Shown: positions 31,540-40,529, counted from the first letter of the stretch. The stretch is DNA of 64,000 bases from Rhizobium sp. C4 (GCF_021026315.1 NZ_JAJNCX010000001.1:62001-126000); one strand, 5' to 3'. The notes: a model not told the origin generated them from the letters alone. Numbers and translations: made by a program.

Positions 31540-31567
31540 AAAATACGCCTTTCAAGGGCGTTTTTTT
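31540..31567 (+). terminator. Terminator after the autotransporter
   Basis: CGCC at 31546-31549 pairs with GGCG at 31557-31560, extended by flanking A-T pairs, and a run of seven T follows at 31561-31567. It may also serve tgt on the opposite strand. Confidence 0.75.
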
Positions 31568-31592
31568 GCGATTGGCCAAATGATGGGTCGTC

Positions 31593-32723
31593 TCACACAG
31601 GCTCGATATCGCCCCTCGCCCAGTTCTCCATCGTTTCCGCATAGAAATCCGCAAAGCGGTTTTCGGCAATGGCGGCGCGGATGCCCTGCATCAGTTCCTG
31701 ATAATAGGCGAGATTGTGCCAGGAAAGCAGCATGCCGCCCAGCGCCTCGTTGGCGCGGACGAGATGATGAAGATAGGCGCGGGAATAGTCGCGCGAGGCC
31801 GGGCAGGACGAGGCCTCGTCCAGCGGGCGGAGATCCTCGGCGTGGCGGGCGTTGCGGATGTTGACCTTGCCGCGGCGCGTGAAGGCAAGGCCGTGGCGAC
31901 CGGAGCGGGTCGGCATGACGCAGTCGAACATGTCGACGCCGACGGCGACGGATTTCAGGATGTCTTCTGGCGTGCCAACGCCCATGAGGTAACGCGGCTT
32001 CTCGCTCGGCAGGACCGGCAGAGTGGTCTCAAGCATTTCCAGCATGACCGCCTGCGGCTCGCCGACGGCCAGACCGCCGATGGCATAGCCCTTGAGGTCG
32101 AGCGCCTTCAGCGCTTCGGCCGAGCGGACGCGCAGATCCGGCTGATCGCCGCCCTGCACGATGCCGAACATGGCCTTGCCGGGCTGATCACCAAAGGCGA
32201 CCTTGCAGCGCTCCGCCCAGCGCACCGACATTTCCATGGCGCGTTCGATTTCCTTGCGCTCGGCCGGCAGCGCCACGCATTCATCGAGCTGCATCTGGAT
32301 ATCGCTGTCGAGCAGGCCCTGGATTTCAACGGAGCGTTCCGGCGACATGTGGTGCAGCGAGCCATCGACATGGCTCTTGAAGGTCACGCCCTGCTCGTCG
32401 AGCTTGCGAAGGCCGGAGAGCGACATGACCTGAAAGCCGCCGCTGTCGGTCAGGATCGGCTTTTCCCAGCGGATGAGATTGTGCAGACCGCCAAGGCGGG
32501 CGACCCGCTCCGCGCCGGGGCGCAGCATCAGGTGATAGGTATTGCCGAGAATGATATCGGCGCCCAGATCACGCACCTGGTCGAGATACATGGCCTTGAC
32601 CGTGCCGACCGTACCGACCGGCATGAAGGCCGGCGTGCGGATTTCGCCGCGCGGCATGGAGATCTGGCCAAGGCGCGCCTTGCCGTCGGTGTTCTTCAGC
32701 TGGAATTGGAAAGCTTGGCTCAT
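31593..32723 (-). CDS. tgt: tRNA-guanine (queuine) transglycosylase
   Basis: 376 residues. It exchanges the wobble guanine of GUN-anticodon tRNAs for preQ1. Substrate-site motifs are present: [11 protein letters not shown] with D93, [15 protein letters not shown] and the nucleophile D264 in [12 protein letters not shown]. The zinc site is unusual: the C-x-C-x2-C pattern expected in the DECDCYTC region reads SSCPAS, so only C307 remains of the three cysteines, although the distal histidine (H336) is kept. Its start overlaps the queA stop (4 bases), forming a queuosine operon. Confidence 0.94.
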   Translation of the reverse strand: MSQAFQFQLKNTDGKARLGQISMPRGEIRTPAFMPVGTVGTVKAMYLDQVRDLGADIILGNTYHLMLRPGAERVARLGGLHNLIRWEKPILTDSGGFQVMSLSGLRKLDEQGVTFKSHVDGSLHHMSPERSVEIQGLLDSDIQMQLDECVALPAERKEIERAMEMSVRWAERCKVAFGDQPGKAMFGIVQGGDQPDLRVRSAEALKALDLKGYAIGGLAVGEPQAVMLEMLETTLPVLPSEKPRYLMGVGTPEDILKSVAVGVDMFDCVMPTRSGRHGLAFTRRGKVNIRNARHAEDLRPLDEASSCPASRDYSRAYLHHLVRANEALGGMLLSWHNLAYYQELMQGIRAAIAENRFADFYAETMENWARGDIEPV

Positions 32724-33802
32724 CGGTCATTCCTGAAAAGCAGGCTCGAATCCCCGTAGGAATAGAAGCGGAAGCCGTTTTCGATCGCGTGTTCGTAAGC
32801 CGCATGCATGGTCTCGAAGCCGGCAAAGGCGGAGACGAGCATGAAGAGCGTCGATTTCGGCAGGTGGAAATTGGTCATCAGCACATCGACGGCGCGGAAG
32901 CGATAGCCGGGCGTGATGAAAATGTCGGTGGCACCGGACCAGGGTTCGATCACGCCATCCTCGCGGGCGGCACTTTCGAGAAGGCGCAGCGAGGTCGTAC
33001 CAACGGAGACGATCCGCCCGCCCCGCGCCCGGACGGCGTTGAGTGCGGCAGCCGTCTCGGTGCTCACATAGCCGCGCTCATGATGCATCTTGTGGTCGGC
33101 CGTATCGTCTGCCTTGACCGGCAGGAAGGTGCCGGCCCCCACATGCAGCGTCACGAAATGCCGCTCGATGCCGCGCTTGTCCAGCGCCTCGAAAAGGCGC
33201 GGTGTGAAATGCAGGCCGGCCGTTGGAGCCGCCACCGCGCCGTTCTCACGGGCATAGATCGTCTGGTAGTCGGCCTTGTCCTTCTCGTCCTCGGCACGCT
33301 TCGCCGCAATATAGGGCGGCAGCGGGATATGGCCGGCGGAAAAGATCGCCTCGTCCAGAGCCGGGCCGGAGAGATCGAAGAAAAGCGTCACTTCCGCCTC
33401 GTCGCGCGCCTCGACCGTGGCGTCGAGCGTGCCCAGCATGCAGGTTTCGCCGTTGTGGCCGAACTGGATGCGGTCGCCGGGTTTCAGCCGCTTGGCGGGA
33501 CGGGCGAAGGCCTTCCAGCGCGCCGCATCGACGCGCATATGCAGCGTGACCGAGATGCTCGCGCCCTCACCGCCTTCGCGCGTCCGGAAGCCTTCGAGTT
33601 GCGCCGGGATGACCTTGGTGTCGTTGAACACCAGCGCATCGCCCGGCTGCAGGAATGTCGGAAGGTCGAGCACGCCGTGATCCGAAAGAACCGGATCGGA
33701 ATGGGCATTGACAACCAGCATGCGGGCGCTGTCGCGCGGGCTTGCCGGCCGCAGCGCGATATTTTCCTCAGGCAGGTCGAAGTCGAACAGGTCTACACGC
33801 AT
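32720..33802 (-). CDS. queA: S-adenosylmethionine:tRNA ribosyltransferase-isomerase
   Basis: 360 residues. It transfers the ribosyl part of SAM to preQ1-modified tRNA to make epoxyqueuosine. [19 protein letters not shown] is the standard N-terminus, and family blocks include [30 protein letters not shown] and [13 protein letters not shown] 33802 fits the family start; an ATG 8 codons upstream is also possible. Together with tgt downstream it makes queuosine. Confidence 0.95.
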   Translation of the reverse strand: MRVDLFDFDLPEENIALRPASPRDSARMLVVNAHSDPVLSDHGVLDLPTFLQPGDALVFNDTKVIPAQLEGFRTREGGEGASISVTLHMRVDAARWKAFARPAKRLKPGDRIQFGHNGETCMLGTLDATVEARDEAEVTLFFDLSGPALDEAIFSAGHIPLPPYIAAKRAEDEKDKADYQTIYARENGAVAAPTAGLHFTPRLFEALDKRGIERHFVTLHVGAGTFLPVKADDTADHKMHHERGYVSTETAAALNAVRARGGRIVSVGTTSLRLLESAAREDGVIEPWSGATDIFITPGYRFRAVDVLMTNFHLPKSTLFMLVSAFAGFETMHAAYEHAIENGFRFYSYGDSSLLFRNDR

Positions 33803-33850
33803 GATCTTGTCGGTACTCTGGGGCATTTTGCAGACGCCCTTGTCTTTGTT

Positions 33851-33906
33851 CTAACGCAGCTCCGGGCGTGAAACCGGTTCCCACTTTCGGCTCGGAACTG
33901 CTCTAA
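33851..33906. repeat. RIME-like palindromic intergenic repeat, copy 1
   Basis: An imperfect hairpin of about 55 bases whose arms are GCAGCTCC and GGAACTGC around a core containing GTGAAACCGGTTCCCACTTT. The second copy lies at 36478-36530. Elements of this sequence type are dispersed in rhizobial genomes. Confidence 0.7.
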
Positions 33907-33910
33907 ACAT

Positions 33911-33940
33911 GAAAACGCCCCGGCAGCAAAGGCCGGGGCG
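33911..33940 (-). terminator. Terminator after the cytoplasmic cyclophilin gene
   Basis: CGCCCCGGC (33916-33924) and GCCGGGGCG (33932-33940) form a perfect 9-bp stem. On the minus strand GTTTTC follows, suiting termination of the ppi transcript before queA. Confidence 0.8.
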
Positions 33941-33964
33941 CCAATTTGATGTCGCGCGAGGCGA

Positions 33965-34474
33965 TCAGAGGTCGGCAGCGACCTTGAACGAGGTGATGGT
34001 ATCGGGATTGCGAACGGGCTCGCCGCGTTCGATCTTGTCGATATTGTCCATGCCTTCGATGACCTGGCCCCAGACGGAATACTGGCGGTTCAGCCAGGGC
34101 GCGTCGGTGAAGCAGATGAAGAACTGCGAGTTGGCGGAGTTCGGGTTCTGCGAACGGGCCATGGAGCAGGTGCCGCGGATATGGCTCATGTTGGAGAATT
34201 CGGCCTTCAGGTCCGGCTTTTCAGAGCCGCCCATGCCGGCGCGTGCCGGGTTAAAGTCCTTGCCGCCGGTCTTGCCGAACTTCACGTCGCCCGTCTGGGC
34301 CATGAAGTCTTCGATGACGCGGTGGAAGACGACGCCATCGTAGGCGCCTTCGCGGGCCAGTTCCTTGATGCGCGCGACATGGCCGGGGGCCAGATCCGGC
34401 AGAAGCTGGATGACGACCTTACCCTTGGTCGTTTCCATGACGATTGTGTTTTCCGGATCCTTGATCTCGGCCAT
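33965..34474 (-). CDS. ppiB: Peptidyl-prolyl cis-trans isomerase, cytoplasmic cyclophilin
   Basis: 169 residues. Cyclophilin active-site blocks are present: VVFHRVIEDFMAQTGD (with the catalytic Arg), ANSQFFICF and WLNRQYSVWGQVIEG. There is no signal peptide, so it works in the cytoplasm, unlike its upstream neighbour. It is the second of a pair of cyclophilin genes, 43 bases apart, probably arisen by duplication and cotranscribed with coaD. Confidence 0.93.
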   Translation of the reverse strand: MAEIKDPENTIVMETTKGKVVIQLLPDLAPGHVARIKELAREGAYDGVVFHRVIEDFMAQTGDVKFGKTGGKDFNPARAGMGGSEKPDLKAEFSNMSHIRGTCSMARSQNPNSANSQFFICFTDAPWLNRQYSVWGQVIEGMDNIDKIERGEPVRNPDTITSFKVAADL

Positions 34475-34517
34475 TGGGTCTCTCCTTCAGTCTAACGGTT
34501 TGGATCAGTCGCAGCCC

Positions 34518-35087
34518 TCAAGGCTTGCCGACCGATACCTTGATCATCTTGTCGGGGTTCGAAACTTCGCCATTGCTGCCTTCGCCGCGCTTGATCTTGT
34601 CGACGAATTCCATGCCCGAAACGACCTTGCCGACGACCGTGTACTGGCCGTTGAGGAAGGAGCCGGGGGCGAACATGATGAAGAACTGCGAATTGGCGGA
34701 ATCCGGATCCTGTGCGCGGGCCATGCCGACCGTGCCGCGCTCGAAGGGAACCTTGGAGAATTCAGCCTTCAGGTTCGGCAGGCTGGAACCGCCCATGCCG
34801 GCCATCTTCGGCTGGAAGCTCTTGGCCGAGTTGCCGTACTGCACATCGCCGGTCTGTGCCATGAAGCCTTCGATGACGCGGTGGAACACGACGCCATCAT
34901 ACTCGCCCTTCTTGGCCAGCTCTTCCAGGCGCTTGACGCTATTGGGTGCTACGTCGTTGGCGAGCTTGATGACGACCGGGCCGTCCTTCAACTGAATGGT
35001 CAGGAATTCGTCGGCGGCGCGCGCAACGGAAGCCGAGAAGGCGGCAATCGAAACAAGGCCGGCAGCGAGGATGTGAGACAGTTTCAT
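34518..35087 (-). CDS. ppiA: Peptidyl-prolyl cis-trans isomerase, periplasmic cyclophilin
   Basis: 189 residues with a clear Sec signal peptide (about 1-24, cleaved after ARA). The cyclophilin core follows: VVFHRVIEGFMAQTGD, NSQFFIMFAPGSFLNGQYTV and FVDKIKRGEG. It assists folding in the periplasm. It lies 21 bases after coaD and before ppiB on the same strand. Confidence 0.93.
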   Translation of the reverse strand: MKLSHILAAGLVSIAAFSASVARAADEFLTIQLKDGPVVIKLANDVAPNSVKRLEELAKKGEYDGVVFHRVIEGFMAQTGDVQYGNSAKSFQPKMAGMGGSSLPNLKAEFSKVPFERGTVGMARAQDPDSANSQFFIMFAPGSFLNGQYTVVGKVVSGMEFVDKIKRGEGSNGEVSNPDKMIKVSVGKP

Positions 35088-35108
35088 GGAAGCTCCGTAA
35101 AATGAAGA

Positions 35109-35606
35109 TCAGGTGCGCGCCGTCTTGGCGGTGAGCGCTTTGAGGACGGCGGCAGGAACGAAGGCGCTGACATCGCCGCCCATGAGGGCGATCTGCCTGA
35201 CCAATGTGGCGGTAATGGGCCGCGAGGTGGCGCCCGCGGGCACGAAGACCGTCTGGATATCGGGTGCCATCTGGCTGTTCATGCCGGCCATCTGCATTTC
35301 GTAGTCGAGGTCGGTCCCGTCACGCAGCCCGCGGATCAGGACAGAAGCACCCGCCTGACGGGCAGCGTCGACGGCAAGATTGGCAAAGGAAACGACCGTG
35401 ATCCGGCCCTCGGCATCGGGCAGCACCGAGACGACGGAACTGCGGATCAGTTCCGACCGTTCCTCGAAGGTGAAGAGCGGCGCCTTGCCGGGATGGATAC
35501 CGATCCCGACAATGACCCGTTCGCACAGGTTCAGGGATTGCAGAAGCACATCGAGATGACCGTTGGTCATCGGATCGAATGAACCTGGATAGAAAGCGAC
35601 GGTCAT
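35109..35606 (-). CDS. coaD: Phosphopantetheine adenylyltransferase
   Basis: 165-residue enzyme for the penultimate step of coenzyme A synthesis. The nucleotidyltransferase motif is [14 protein letters not shown] (residues 6-19), and the late motif region includes [18 protein letters not shown]-type residues ([18 protein letters not shown]). Length is typical. It is the first of a coaD-ppiA-ppiB group. Confidence 0.96.
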   Translation of the reverse strand: MTVAFYPGSFDPMTNGHLDVLLQSLNLCERVIVGIGIHPGKAPLFTFEERSELIRSSVVSVLPDAEGRITVVSFANLAVDAARQAGASVLIRGLRDGTDLDYEMQMAGMNSQMAPDIQTVFVPAGATSRPITATLVRQIALMGGDVSAFVPAAVLKALTAKTART

Positions 35607-35814
35607 TGTGGTCCCAAGAATGTTCGCCGCCTTTTGTCACGGATGCTCTTCGGCTGCAAGCAAAATGGCCCAAGACAGCGCATCCGTGAAGCTGAACGCC
35701 CTGTGAATGCGCCATTCAAGAACGCTTCAGGGCGCTTCTCATAATCTGTCAACCATGCCGGACGATGAAAGGCGGATGGAACCAAATTGAAGTTCCGGCG
35801 TTGAGGATTTGGAA

Positions 35815-35952
35815 ATGCTTGCCGTGTTGATGATAGGCGCAGCACTTGCCGCTCTTGGACTTGAACTACTTCTCGAAAGCCATTTCGGGACAGAATTGAA
35901 AGAGCGACTTGTCACCGTTGTAACTGCGTCAACCCGGCGAACCGTACGATAA
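35815..35952 (+). CDS. 45-residue membrane-type small protein A
   Basis: ORF of exactly 45 codons plus stop. Residues 1-20 are hydrophobic (MLAVLMIGAALAALGLELLL), followed by a mixed charged tail with several Arg at the end. GAGGA at 35803-35807 stands 7 bases before the ATG. It is 30 bases upstream of the next small ORF on the same strand and could share its transcript. No family recognised. Confidence 0.5.
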   Translation: MLAVLMIGAALAALGLELLLESHFGTELKERLVTVVTASTRRTVR

Positions 35953-35982
35953 ACCGGATACGGAACCTGAAGGAGAACTGAA

Positions 35983-36120
35983 ATGCTCATCATGTCTGCC
36001 CTCGCCGGATTGATCGCCGCCATGTTCACGGCCTCCGTGGCCGCAAGTATTGTTGCAATGCGTCACGAAGATGTGAATTCTGACGATGCGCAAAACGGGT
36101 ATAATCGACCCGTGTTCTGA
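35983..36120 (+). CDS. 45-residue membrane-type small protein B
   Basis: 45 codons plus stop. Residues 1-26 are hydrophobic and Ala-rich (LIMSALAGLIAAMF then TASVAASIVAM), followed by an acidic and polar tail. AAGGAG at 35970-35975 is 7 bases before the ATG, the best ribosome-binding site in this stretch. A rho-independent terminator follows 29 bases after the stop, so the ORF looks like a genuine expressed gene. No family recognised. Confidence 0.65.
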   Translation: MLIMSALAGLIAAMFTASVAASIVAMRHEDVNSDDAQNGYNRPVF

Positions 36121-36148
36121 TTTAAGAAGGCCTCCAGCCTTAAAGATG

Positions 36149-36187
36149 AAGCCGGATGGGTTCCCTGCCCTATCCGGCTTTTCTTTT
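36149..36187 (+). terminator. Terminator after small ORF B
   Basis: AAGCCGGAT (36149-36157) pairs with ATCCGGCTT (36172-36180), with further GGG/CCC pairing, and TTCTTTT follows. The stem-loop is nearly identical to the one at 36551-36585. Confidence 0.85.
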
Positions 36188-36220
36188 GTCAATTTTCCAA
36201 AAGCGTTCCTGAACAATTCT

Positions 36221-36235
36221 GAACGCCAGATGAAC
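36221..36235 (+). promoter_or_regulatory. LexA-box match upstream of small ORF C
   Basis: GAAC at 36221-36224 and GAAC at 36232-36235 with exactly seven bases between, the alphaproteobacterial LexA half-site arrangement. It lies 95 bases before small ORF C. About two such matches are expected by chance on both strands of a window this size, so this one is only a candidate. Confidence 0.35.
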
Positions 36236-36329
36236 GGGCCGTTCAAGCTGGTTTCAGTTGCAGTGCAATAAAACCGTCACCAATGGCGCTGGAACCTCCC
36301 ATTCGGCGCACAAGACATGAGGTGACGAA

Positions 36330-36467
36330 ATGTTTGCAGTTCACATGATCCTTTCCGTTATCGTTCCCGTAGGACTGATCGCGACGATCGCCATCATCGG
36401 CGAACAGCGCAATGTCCGCCGCATCAGCGCGCGCAACATGAAGTTCGCTGCCGGCGCTGCGAAGTAA
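36330..36467 (+). CDS. 45-residue membrane-type small protein C
   Basis: 45 codons plus stop. Residues 2-24 are hydrophobic (FAVHMILSVIVPVGLIATI and on), followed by a strongly basic tail (EQRNVRRISARNMK). GAGGTGA ends 5 bases before the ATG. The gene has its own terminator at 36551-36585, with a RIME-like repeat inserted between stop and terminator. A short hydrophobic peptide with a basic tail recalls SOS-controlled membrane peptides such as TisB in form only. No family recognised. Confidence 0.6.
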   Translation: MFAVHMILSVIVPVGLIATIAIIGEQRNVRRISARNMKFAAGAAK

Positions 36468-36477
36468 GACTTTTGTT

Positions 36478-36530
36478 GACGCAATTCCGGACGCGAAACC
36501 GGTTTCCACTTTCGCTGGAATTGCTTGAAA
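36478..36530. repeat. RIME-like palindromic intergenic repeat, copy 2
   Basis: Hairpin with perfect outer arms GCAATTCC and GGAATTGC and inner arms GCGAAA and TTTCGC. It shares the CGCGAAACCGGTTTCCACTT-type core with the copy at 33851-33906. Confidence 0.75.
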
Positions 36531-36550
36531 GCTGAATGACCCCAGTCTTC

Positions 36551-36585
36551 AAACCGGATGGTTTCCCTGACCATCCGGTTTTTTC
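36551..36585. terminator. Terminator between small ORF C and mfd
   Basis: AAACCGGATGG (36551-36561) pairs with CCATCCGGTTT (36571-36581), followed by TTTT. It ends small ORF C and, read on the other strand, may end mfd. Confidence 0.85.
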
Positions 36586-36605
36586 TGCATTCTGACGAAG
36601 CGCGT

Positions 36606-39600
36606 TCAGCTCTTCGCAAAACCTGCAAGCTGGGTCATGATCTGGGCGGCGGCGACAAGCCGGCGCTCCGGCTGCGGCAGGTCGCGCATCAGGAAGACGC
36701 TCTGGTCCTGACGGATCTTCGCCATCGAGCCCTGCTTGGCGATATAGCCAACGAGAGCTGCCGGGTTCGGGAATTCCTTGTTGCGGAACTGGATGACGAC
36801 GCCCTTCGGCCCCGCATCGAGCTTCTCGACATTGGCGATCCGGCAAAGCCCCTTGATATAGACGACCTTCAGCAGATGCTGGACTTCCATCGGCAGCGGG
36901 CCGAAGCGGTCGATCAGCTCCGCACCGAAGGCGTCGATCTCGGAGGGATCGGCGAGCTCGCCGAGGCGGCGGTAAAGGCCGAGGCGCAGATGCAGGTCCG
37001 GAACATATTCGTCCGGGATCATCACCGAGGCGCCGACCGAAATCTGCGGCGACCAGCCGGTATCGACAATCTCGTCAATGCCCTTCACTTCGGCGACCGC
37101 CTCTTCCAGCATCTGCTGGTAAAGCTCGAAGCCGACTTCCTTGATATGGCCCGACTGTTCTTCGCCCAGCAGATTGCCGGCGCCGCGAATGTCGAGGTCG
37201 TGGCTTGCCAGCTGGAAACCGGCACCCAGCGTGTCGAGCGATTGCAGCACCTTGAGGCGGCGTTCGGCCGTCTGCGTCAGCACCTTGTTGACAGGCAGCG
37301 TGAAGAGCGCGAAGGCGCGCACCTTGGAGCGGCCGACGCGACCGCGCAGCTGGTAAAGCTGGGCAAGGCCGAACATGTCGGCGCGATGCACGATCATCGT
37401 GTTGGCGGTCGGCACATCGAGGCCGGACTCAACGATGGTCGTCGACAGCAGTACATCATATTGACCGTCATAGAAGGCGTTCATCACGTCTTCCAGCTCG
37501 CCCGCCGCCATCTGGCCATGGGCAACGGCCACTTTCAGTTCCGGCACATTCTCGCGCAGGAAGTCCTGGATTTCCGAAAGGTCCGACAGACGCGGGCAGA
37601 CATAGAAGCTCTGGCCGCCGCGATAATGCTCGCGCATCAGCGTCTCGCGAATGACGAGCCCGTCAAACGGCGAGATGAAGGTGCGCACGGCCATGCGGTC
37701 AACCGGCGGCGTGGTGATGAGCGACAGTTCGCGCACGCCGGTCATGGCCAGCTGCATGGTGCGCGGGATCGGCGTGGCGGAAAGTGTCAGCACGTGAATG
37801 TCCGACTTCAGATCCTTCAGCCGTTCCTTGTGCTTCACGCCGAAATGCTGCTCTTCGTCGATGATCAGCAGGCCGAGATTGGCGAACTTGATCCCACTTC
37901 CGAGCAAGGCATGCGTGCCGACGACGATATCGGTCTTGCCGCTCGCCAGTTCTTCCTTCGTCAGCGCCAGTTCCTTTGACGTCACCAGACGCGAGGCCTG
38001 GTTGATGCGGATCGGCAAGCCACGGAAGCGCTCGACGAATGTCTTGTAGTGCTGGCGGGCAAGCAGCGTCGTCGGGACGACGACGGCAACCTGGACACCG
38101 TTCATGGCGGCAATGAAGGCGGCGCGCAGCGCCACTTCCGTCTTGCCGAAGCCGACGTCGCCGCAGACCAGACGGTCCATCGGCTTGCCGGCGCCCAGAT
38201 CCTCGCGCACAGCATCGATCGCCGACATCTGGTCGTCCGTTTCGTCATAGGGGAAACGGGCGGCAAATTCGTCGTAAACGCCATCGGGCGCCGCCAGCAC
38301 CGTCGCATGCCGCGTCAGCCGCTCGGCGGCAATGCGGATGAGATGGCCGGCCATGTCGAGCAGGCGCTTCTTGAGCTTGGCCTTGCGGGCCTGCCAGGCG
38401 ACGCCGCCGAGCTTGTCGAGCGGGACTTCTGTGCCCTCGCCGCCAAAGCGCGACAGAAGGTCGATATTTTCGACCGGCAGGAAGAGCTTCGCGCCTTCGG
38501 CATATTGCAGCTCAAGGCAGGCATGCGGCGCGCCGGCAGCCTCGATGGTGCGCAGGCCGACAAAGCGGCCGATACCGTGTTCGGCGTGAACGACGATCGC
38601 GCCCTCATCGAGGCCCGCCACTTCCGAAATATAGTCCGCTCCGCGCTTGCGGCGCTTGGCCCGGCGCACCATGCGGTCGCCGAGAATATCCTGCTCGCCG
38701 ACAATGACGACATCGCCCGCTTCGAAACCGCTTTCCAGCGACAGAACGGCAGCAGCAGCCTCACCCTTGTCGAGCGATTTCAGTTCAGAGAAGGCCTTGA
38801 TCGGCTTGATGCGTTGCAGGCCATGTTCGGCAAGAACCTGAAGCAGGCGATCAAGCGAGCCTTCCGACCAGCCGGCAATGACGACCTTGCGGCCCGCAGC
38901 CCGCTTGTCGGCGATATGCTTGACGGCAAGCTCGAAGACATTGATGCGCTCGCCTGTCTCTTCAGACCCTTGCGCCTTGGCCCAGCGCGGACCCGGCCGG
39001 GCATCCGGCGTCATGACGCGACGGCCGGCCAGTTCGTCTTCGGCAAAGGGCGTGATGCGGATGGCACCGCGCGCGGCGAGCATCTGCGACAGGCGTTCGG
39101 CGTTGAGATAGAGCCGGTCCGGCGGCACGGGCTTGTAGGGCGCCGATTGCGCCGTCTGGCCCCTGCCCGGTTCGCCGGCATTCTTACGTGCTTCGTAATA
39201 GTCCTCGATGAGGTTGGCGCGCTCGCGCGCCGCCTCTTCCAGCCTATGGTCGGTGACGATGCGGAAGCTCTCGATCTGGTCGAGGACGGTATCCAGCTCG
39301 TCGTAATAGAGCGGCAGCCAATGTTCCATGCCGGCAAAGCGCCGACCTTCGGAGACGGCCTGATAGAGCGCGTCGTCGCGTGTGGCCGCGCCGAACATGG
39401 AGAGATAATTCTTGCGGAAGCGGCTGATCGTTTCCGGTGTGAGCGACACTTCGCTCATCGGGTTGAGATCCAGAGAACGCGCCTGACCCGTCGTGCGCTG
39501 GCTCGCCGGATCGAAATGGCGGATCGTTTCCAGCGTATCACCGAAGAAGTCGAGCCGAACCGGCTCCGCCTCACCCGGCACATAGACATCAAGAATACCA

Positions 39601-40109
39601 CCGCGCACCGCGAACTCGCCAACCTCGCGCACCGTCGGCACACGCTCGAAGCCGTTCCGCTCCAGCCGCGCCGCAATCTCCTCCATGCGGATGACCTGAC
39701 CGGGTCGCGCTGAAAAGGCCAGCGCCTCGATCACATCGCGCGGCGGAACTTTCTGCAAGACGGCATTGGCGGTGGCGAGCAGGATCGCGGCATGGGGCTG
39801 CTTGGCATGGCGGGCGAGCGCGGCTAGCGTCGAAAGCCGCTCGGCGGCAACGTCCGTCCCGGGCGACACGCGGTCATAAGGAAGGCAGTCCCAGCCCGGC
39901 AATGTCAGCACCGGAATGTCGGGCGCGAAGAAGGCGAGCAATTGCGTAAGATCGGCCAGCCGCTGACCATCCGAAACGAGATAGGCAATGGCCGCACCCG
40001 AACGCGCCATGTCGGCGAGGATCATCGCCTCCATGCCGGGCGGCACGGCGGCAATGGCGCCCGGGCCTTCTGCGGCCAGAAGCTTCTTCACGTCCAGCGG
40101 AGATGTCAT
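36606..40109 (-). CDS. mfd: Transcription-repair coupling factor
   Basis: 1167-residue DNA translocase that removes stalled RNA polymerase and recruits UvrA. The order is the normal one: UvrB-like N-terminal region (GWDCLPYDRVSP), RNA polymerase-interacting domain (about 480-560, AIVVHAEHGIGRFVG), then the RecG-like helicase with Walker A GDVGFGKTEVALRA, the DEEQ box and ATPIPRTMQLA, and the C-terminal TRCF domain. It runs in a divergent group with recG, with sdhE 22 bases upstream on the same strand. Confidence 0.97.
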   Translation of the reverse strand: MTSPLDVKKLLAAEGPGAIAAVPPGMEAMILADMARSGAAIAYLVSDGQRLADLTQLLAFFAPDIPVLTLPGWDCLPYDRVSPGTDVAAERLSTLAALARHAKQPHAAILLATANAVLQKVPPRDVIEALAFSARPGQVIRMEEIAARLERNGFERVPTVREVGEFAVRGGILDVYVPGEAEPVRLDFFGDTLETIRHFDPASQRTTGQARSLDLNPMSEVSLTPETISRFRKNYLSMFGAATRDDALYQAVSEGRRFAGMEHWLPLYYDELDTVLDQIESFRIVTDHRLEEAARERANLIEDYYEARKNAGEPGRGQTAQSAPYKPVPPDRLYLNAERLSQMLAARGAIRITPFAEDELAGRRVMTPDARPGPRWAKAQGSEETGERINVFELAVKHIADKRAAGRKVVIAGWSEGSLDRLLQVLAEHGLQRIKPIKAFSELKSLDKGEAAAAVLSLESGFEAGDVVIVGEQDILGDRMVRRAKRRKRGADYISEVAGLDEGAIVVHAEHGIGRFVGLRTIEAAGAPHACLELQYAEGAKLFLPVENIDLLSRFGGEGTEVPLDKLGGVAWQARKAKLKKRLLDMAGHLIRIAAERLTRHATVLAAPDGVYDEFAARFPYDETDDQMSAIDAVREDLGAGKPMDRLVCGDVGFGKTEVALRAAFIAAMNGVQVAVVVPTTLLARQHYKTFVERFRGLPIRINQASRLVTSKELALTKEELASGKTDIVVGTHALLGSGIKFANLGLLIIDEEQHFGVKHKERLKDLKSDIHVLTLSATPIPRTMQLAMTGVRELSLITTPPVDRMAVRTFISPFDGLVIRETLMREHYRGGQSFYVCPRLSDLSEIQDFLRENVPELKVAVAHGQMAAGELEDVMNAFYDGQYDVLLSTTIVESGLDVPTANTMIVHRADMFGLAQLYQLRGRVGRSKVRAFALFTLPVNKVLTQTAERRLKVLQSLDTLGAGFQLASHDLDIRGAGNLLGEEQSGHIKEVGFELYQQMLEEAVAEVKGIDEIVDTGWSPQISVGASVMIPDEYVPDLHLRLGLYRRLGELADPSEIDAFGAELIDRFGPLPMEVQHLLKVVYIKGLCRIANVEKLDAGPKGVVIQFRNKEFPNPAALVGYIAKQGSMAKIRQDQSVFLMRDLPQPERRLVAAAQIMTQLAGFAKS

Positions 40110-40131
40110 CAGGCTTGCTCGTTCCGTGTGA

Positions 40132-40437
40132 TCAGGATTGCGGCTTCAGGATCGGGTCGAAGTCGGGCCGGTAGGAGGCGATGCGTGCGAAGAGCGGCGT
40201 CTGGTAAACCTCAGGCACCGGCTTCTCGCCGGTGATGTACTTCACGAGGTCCGCATCCTCTTCGGCCATAATGCGTTCCAGCTCGTCGAGGTCTTCTTCC
40301 GAGAGCGTCGCGATCTCGTCATCGGCGAACTGGCCGAGGATCAGGTCCATCTCGCGAATGCCGCGATGCCAGGCGCGAAAGAGAATGCGCTTGCGGCGCG
40401 GCGAGATGTCGGCGCTCGAACGTGTCGTTCCGGTCAT
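40132..40437 (-). CDS. sdhE: FAD assembly factor SdhE
   Basis: 101 residues. SdhE promotes covalent attachment of FAD to succinate dehydrogenase and fumarate reductase flavoproteins. The RGxxE motif is present as RGIRE in AWHRGIREMDLILGQF, followed by the acidic LDELERIMAEEDADL helix. The N-terminal ~12 residues are unconserved. It precedes mfd by 22 bases and is divergent from recG. Confidence 0.93.
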   Translation of the reverse strand: MTGTTRSSADISPRRKRILFRAWHRGIREMDLILGQFADDEIATLSEEDLDELERIMAEEDADLVKYITGEKPVPEVYQTPLFARIASYRPDFDPILKPQS

Positions 40438-40529
40438 GCTTCGTTCCTCAGTGTTGCGGTCTCTATAGTCCTTGGAAATCGCCTTGTCAGCCTTGCATTT
40501 ACGCGAATTTGAAGGTCATGGTTCGGGCC

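Noticed and set aside
35607-36605. Toxin-antitoxin or anti-phage module in the small-ORF region
   Set aside because: None of the three peptides resembles a known toxin or antitoxin family, there is no antisense promoter that I can support, and no defence gene is near.
38049-39713. 554-codon open frame antisense to mfd
   Set aside because: Entirely within mfd, low-complexity Arg/Ala/Gly product without domain.
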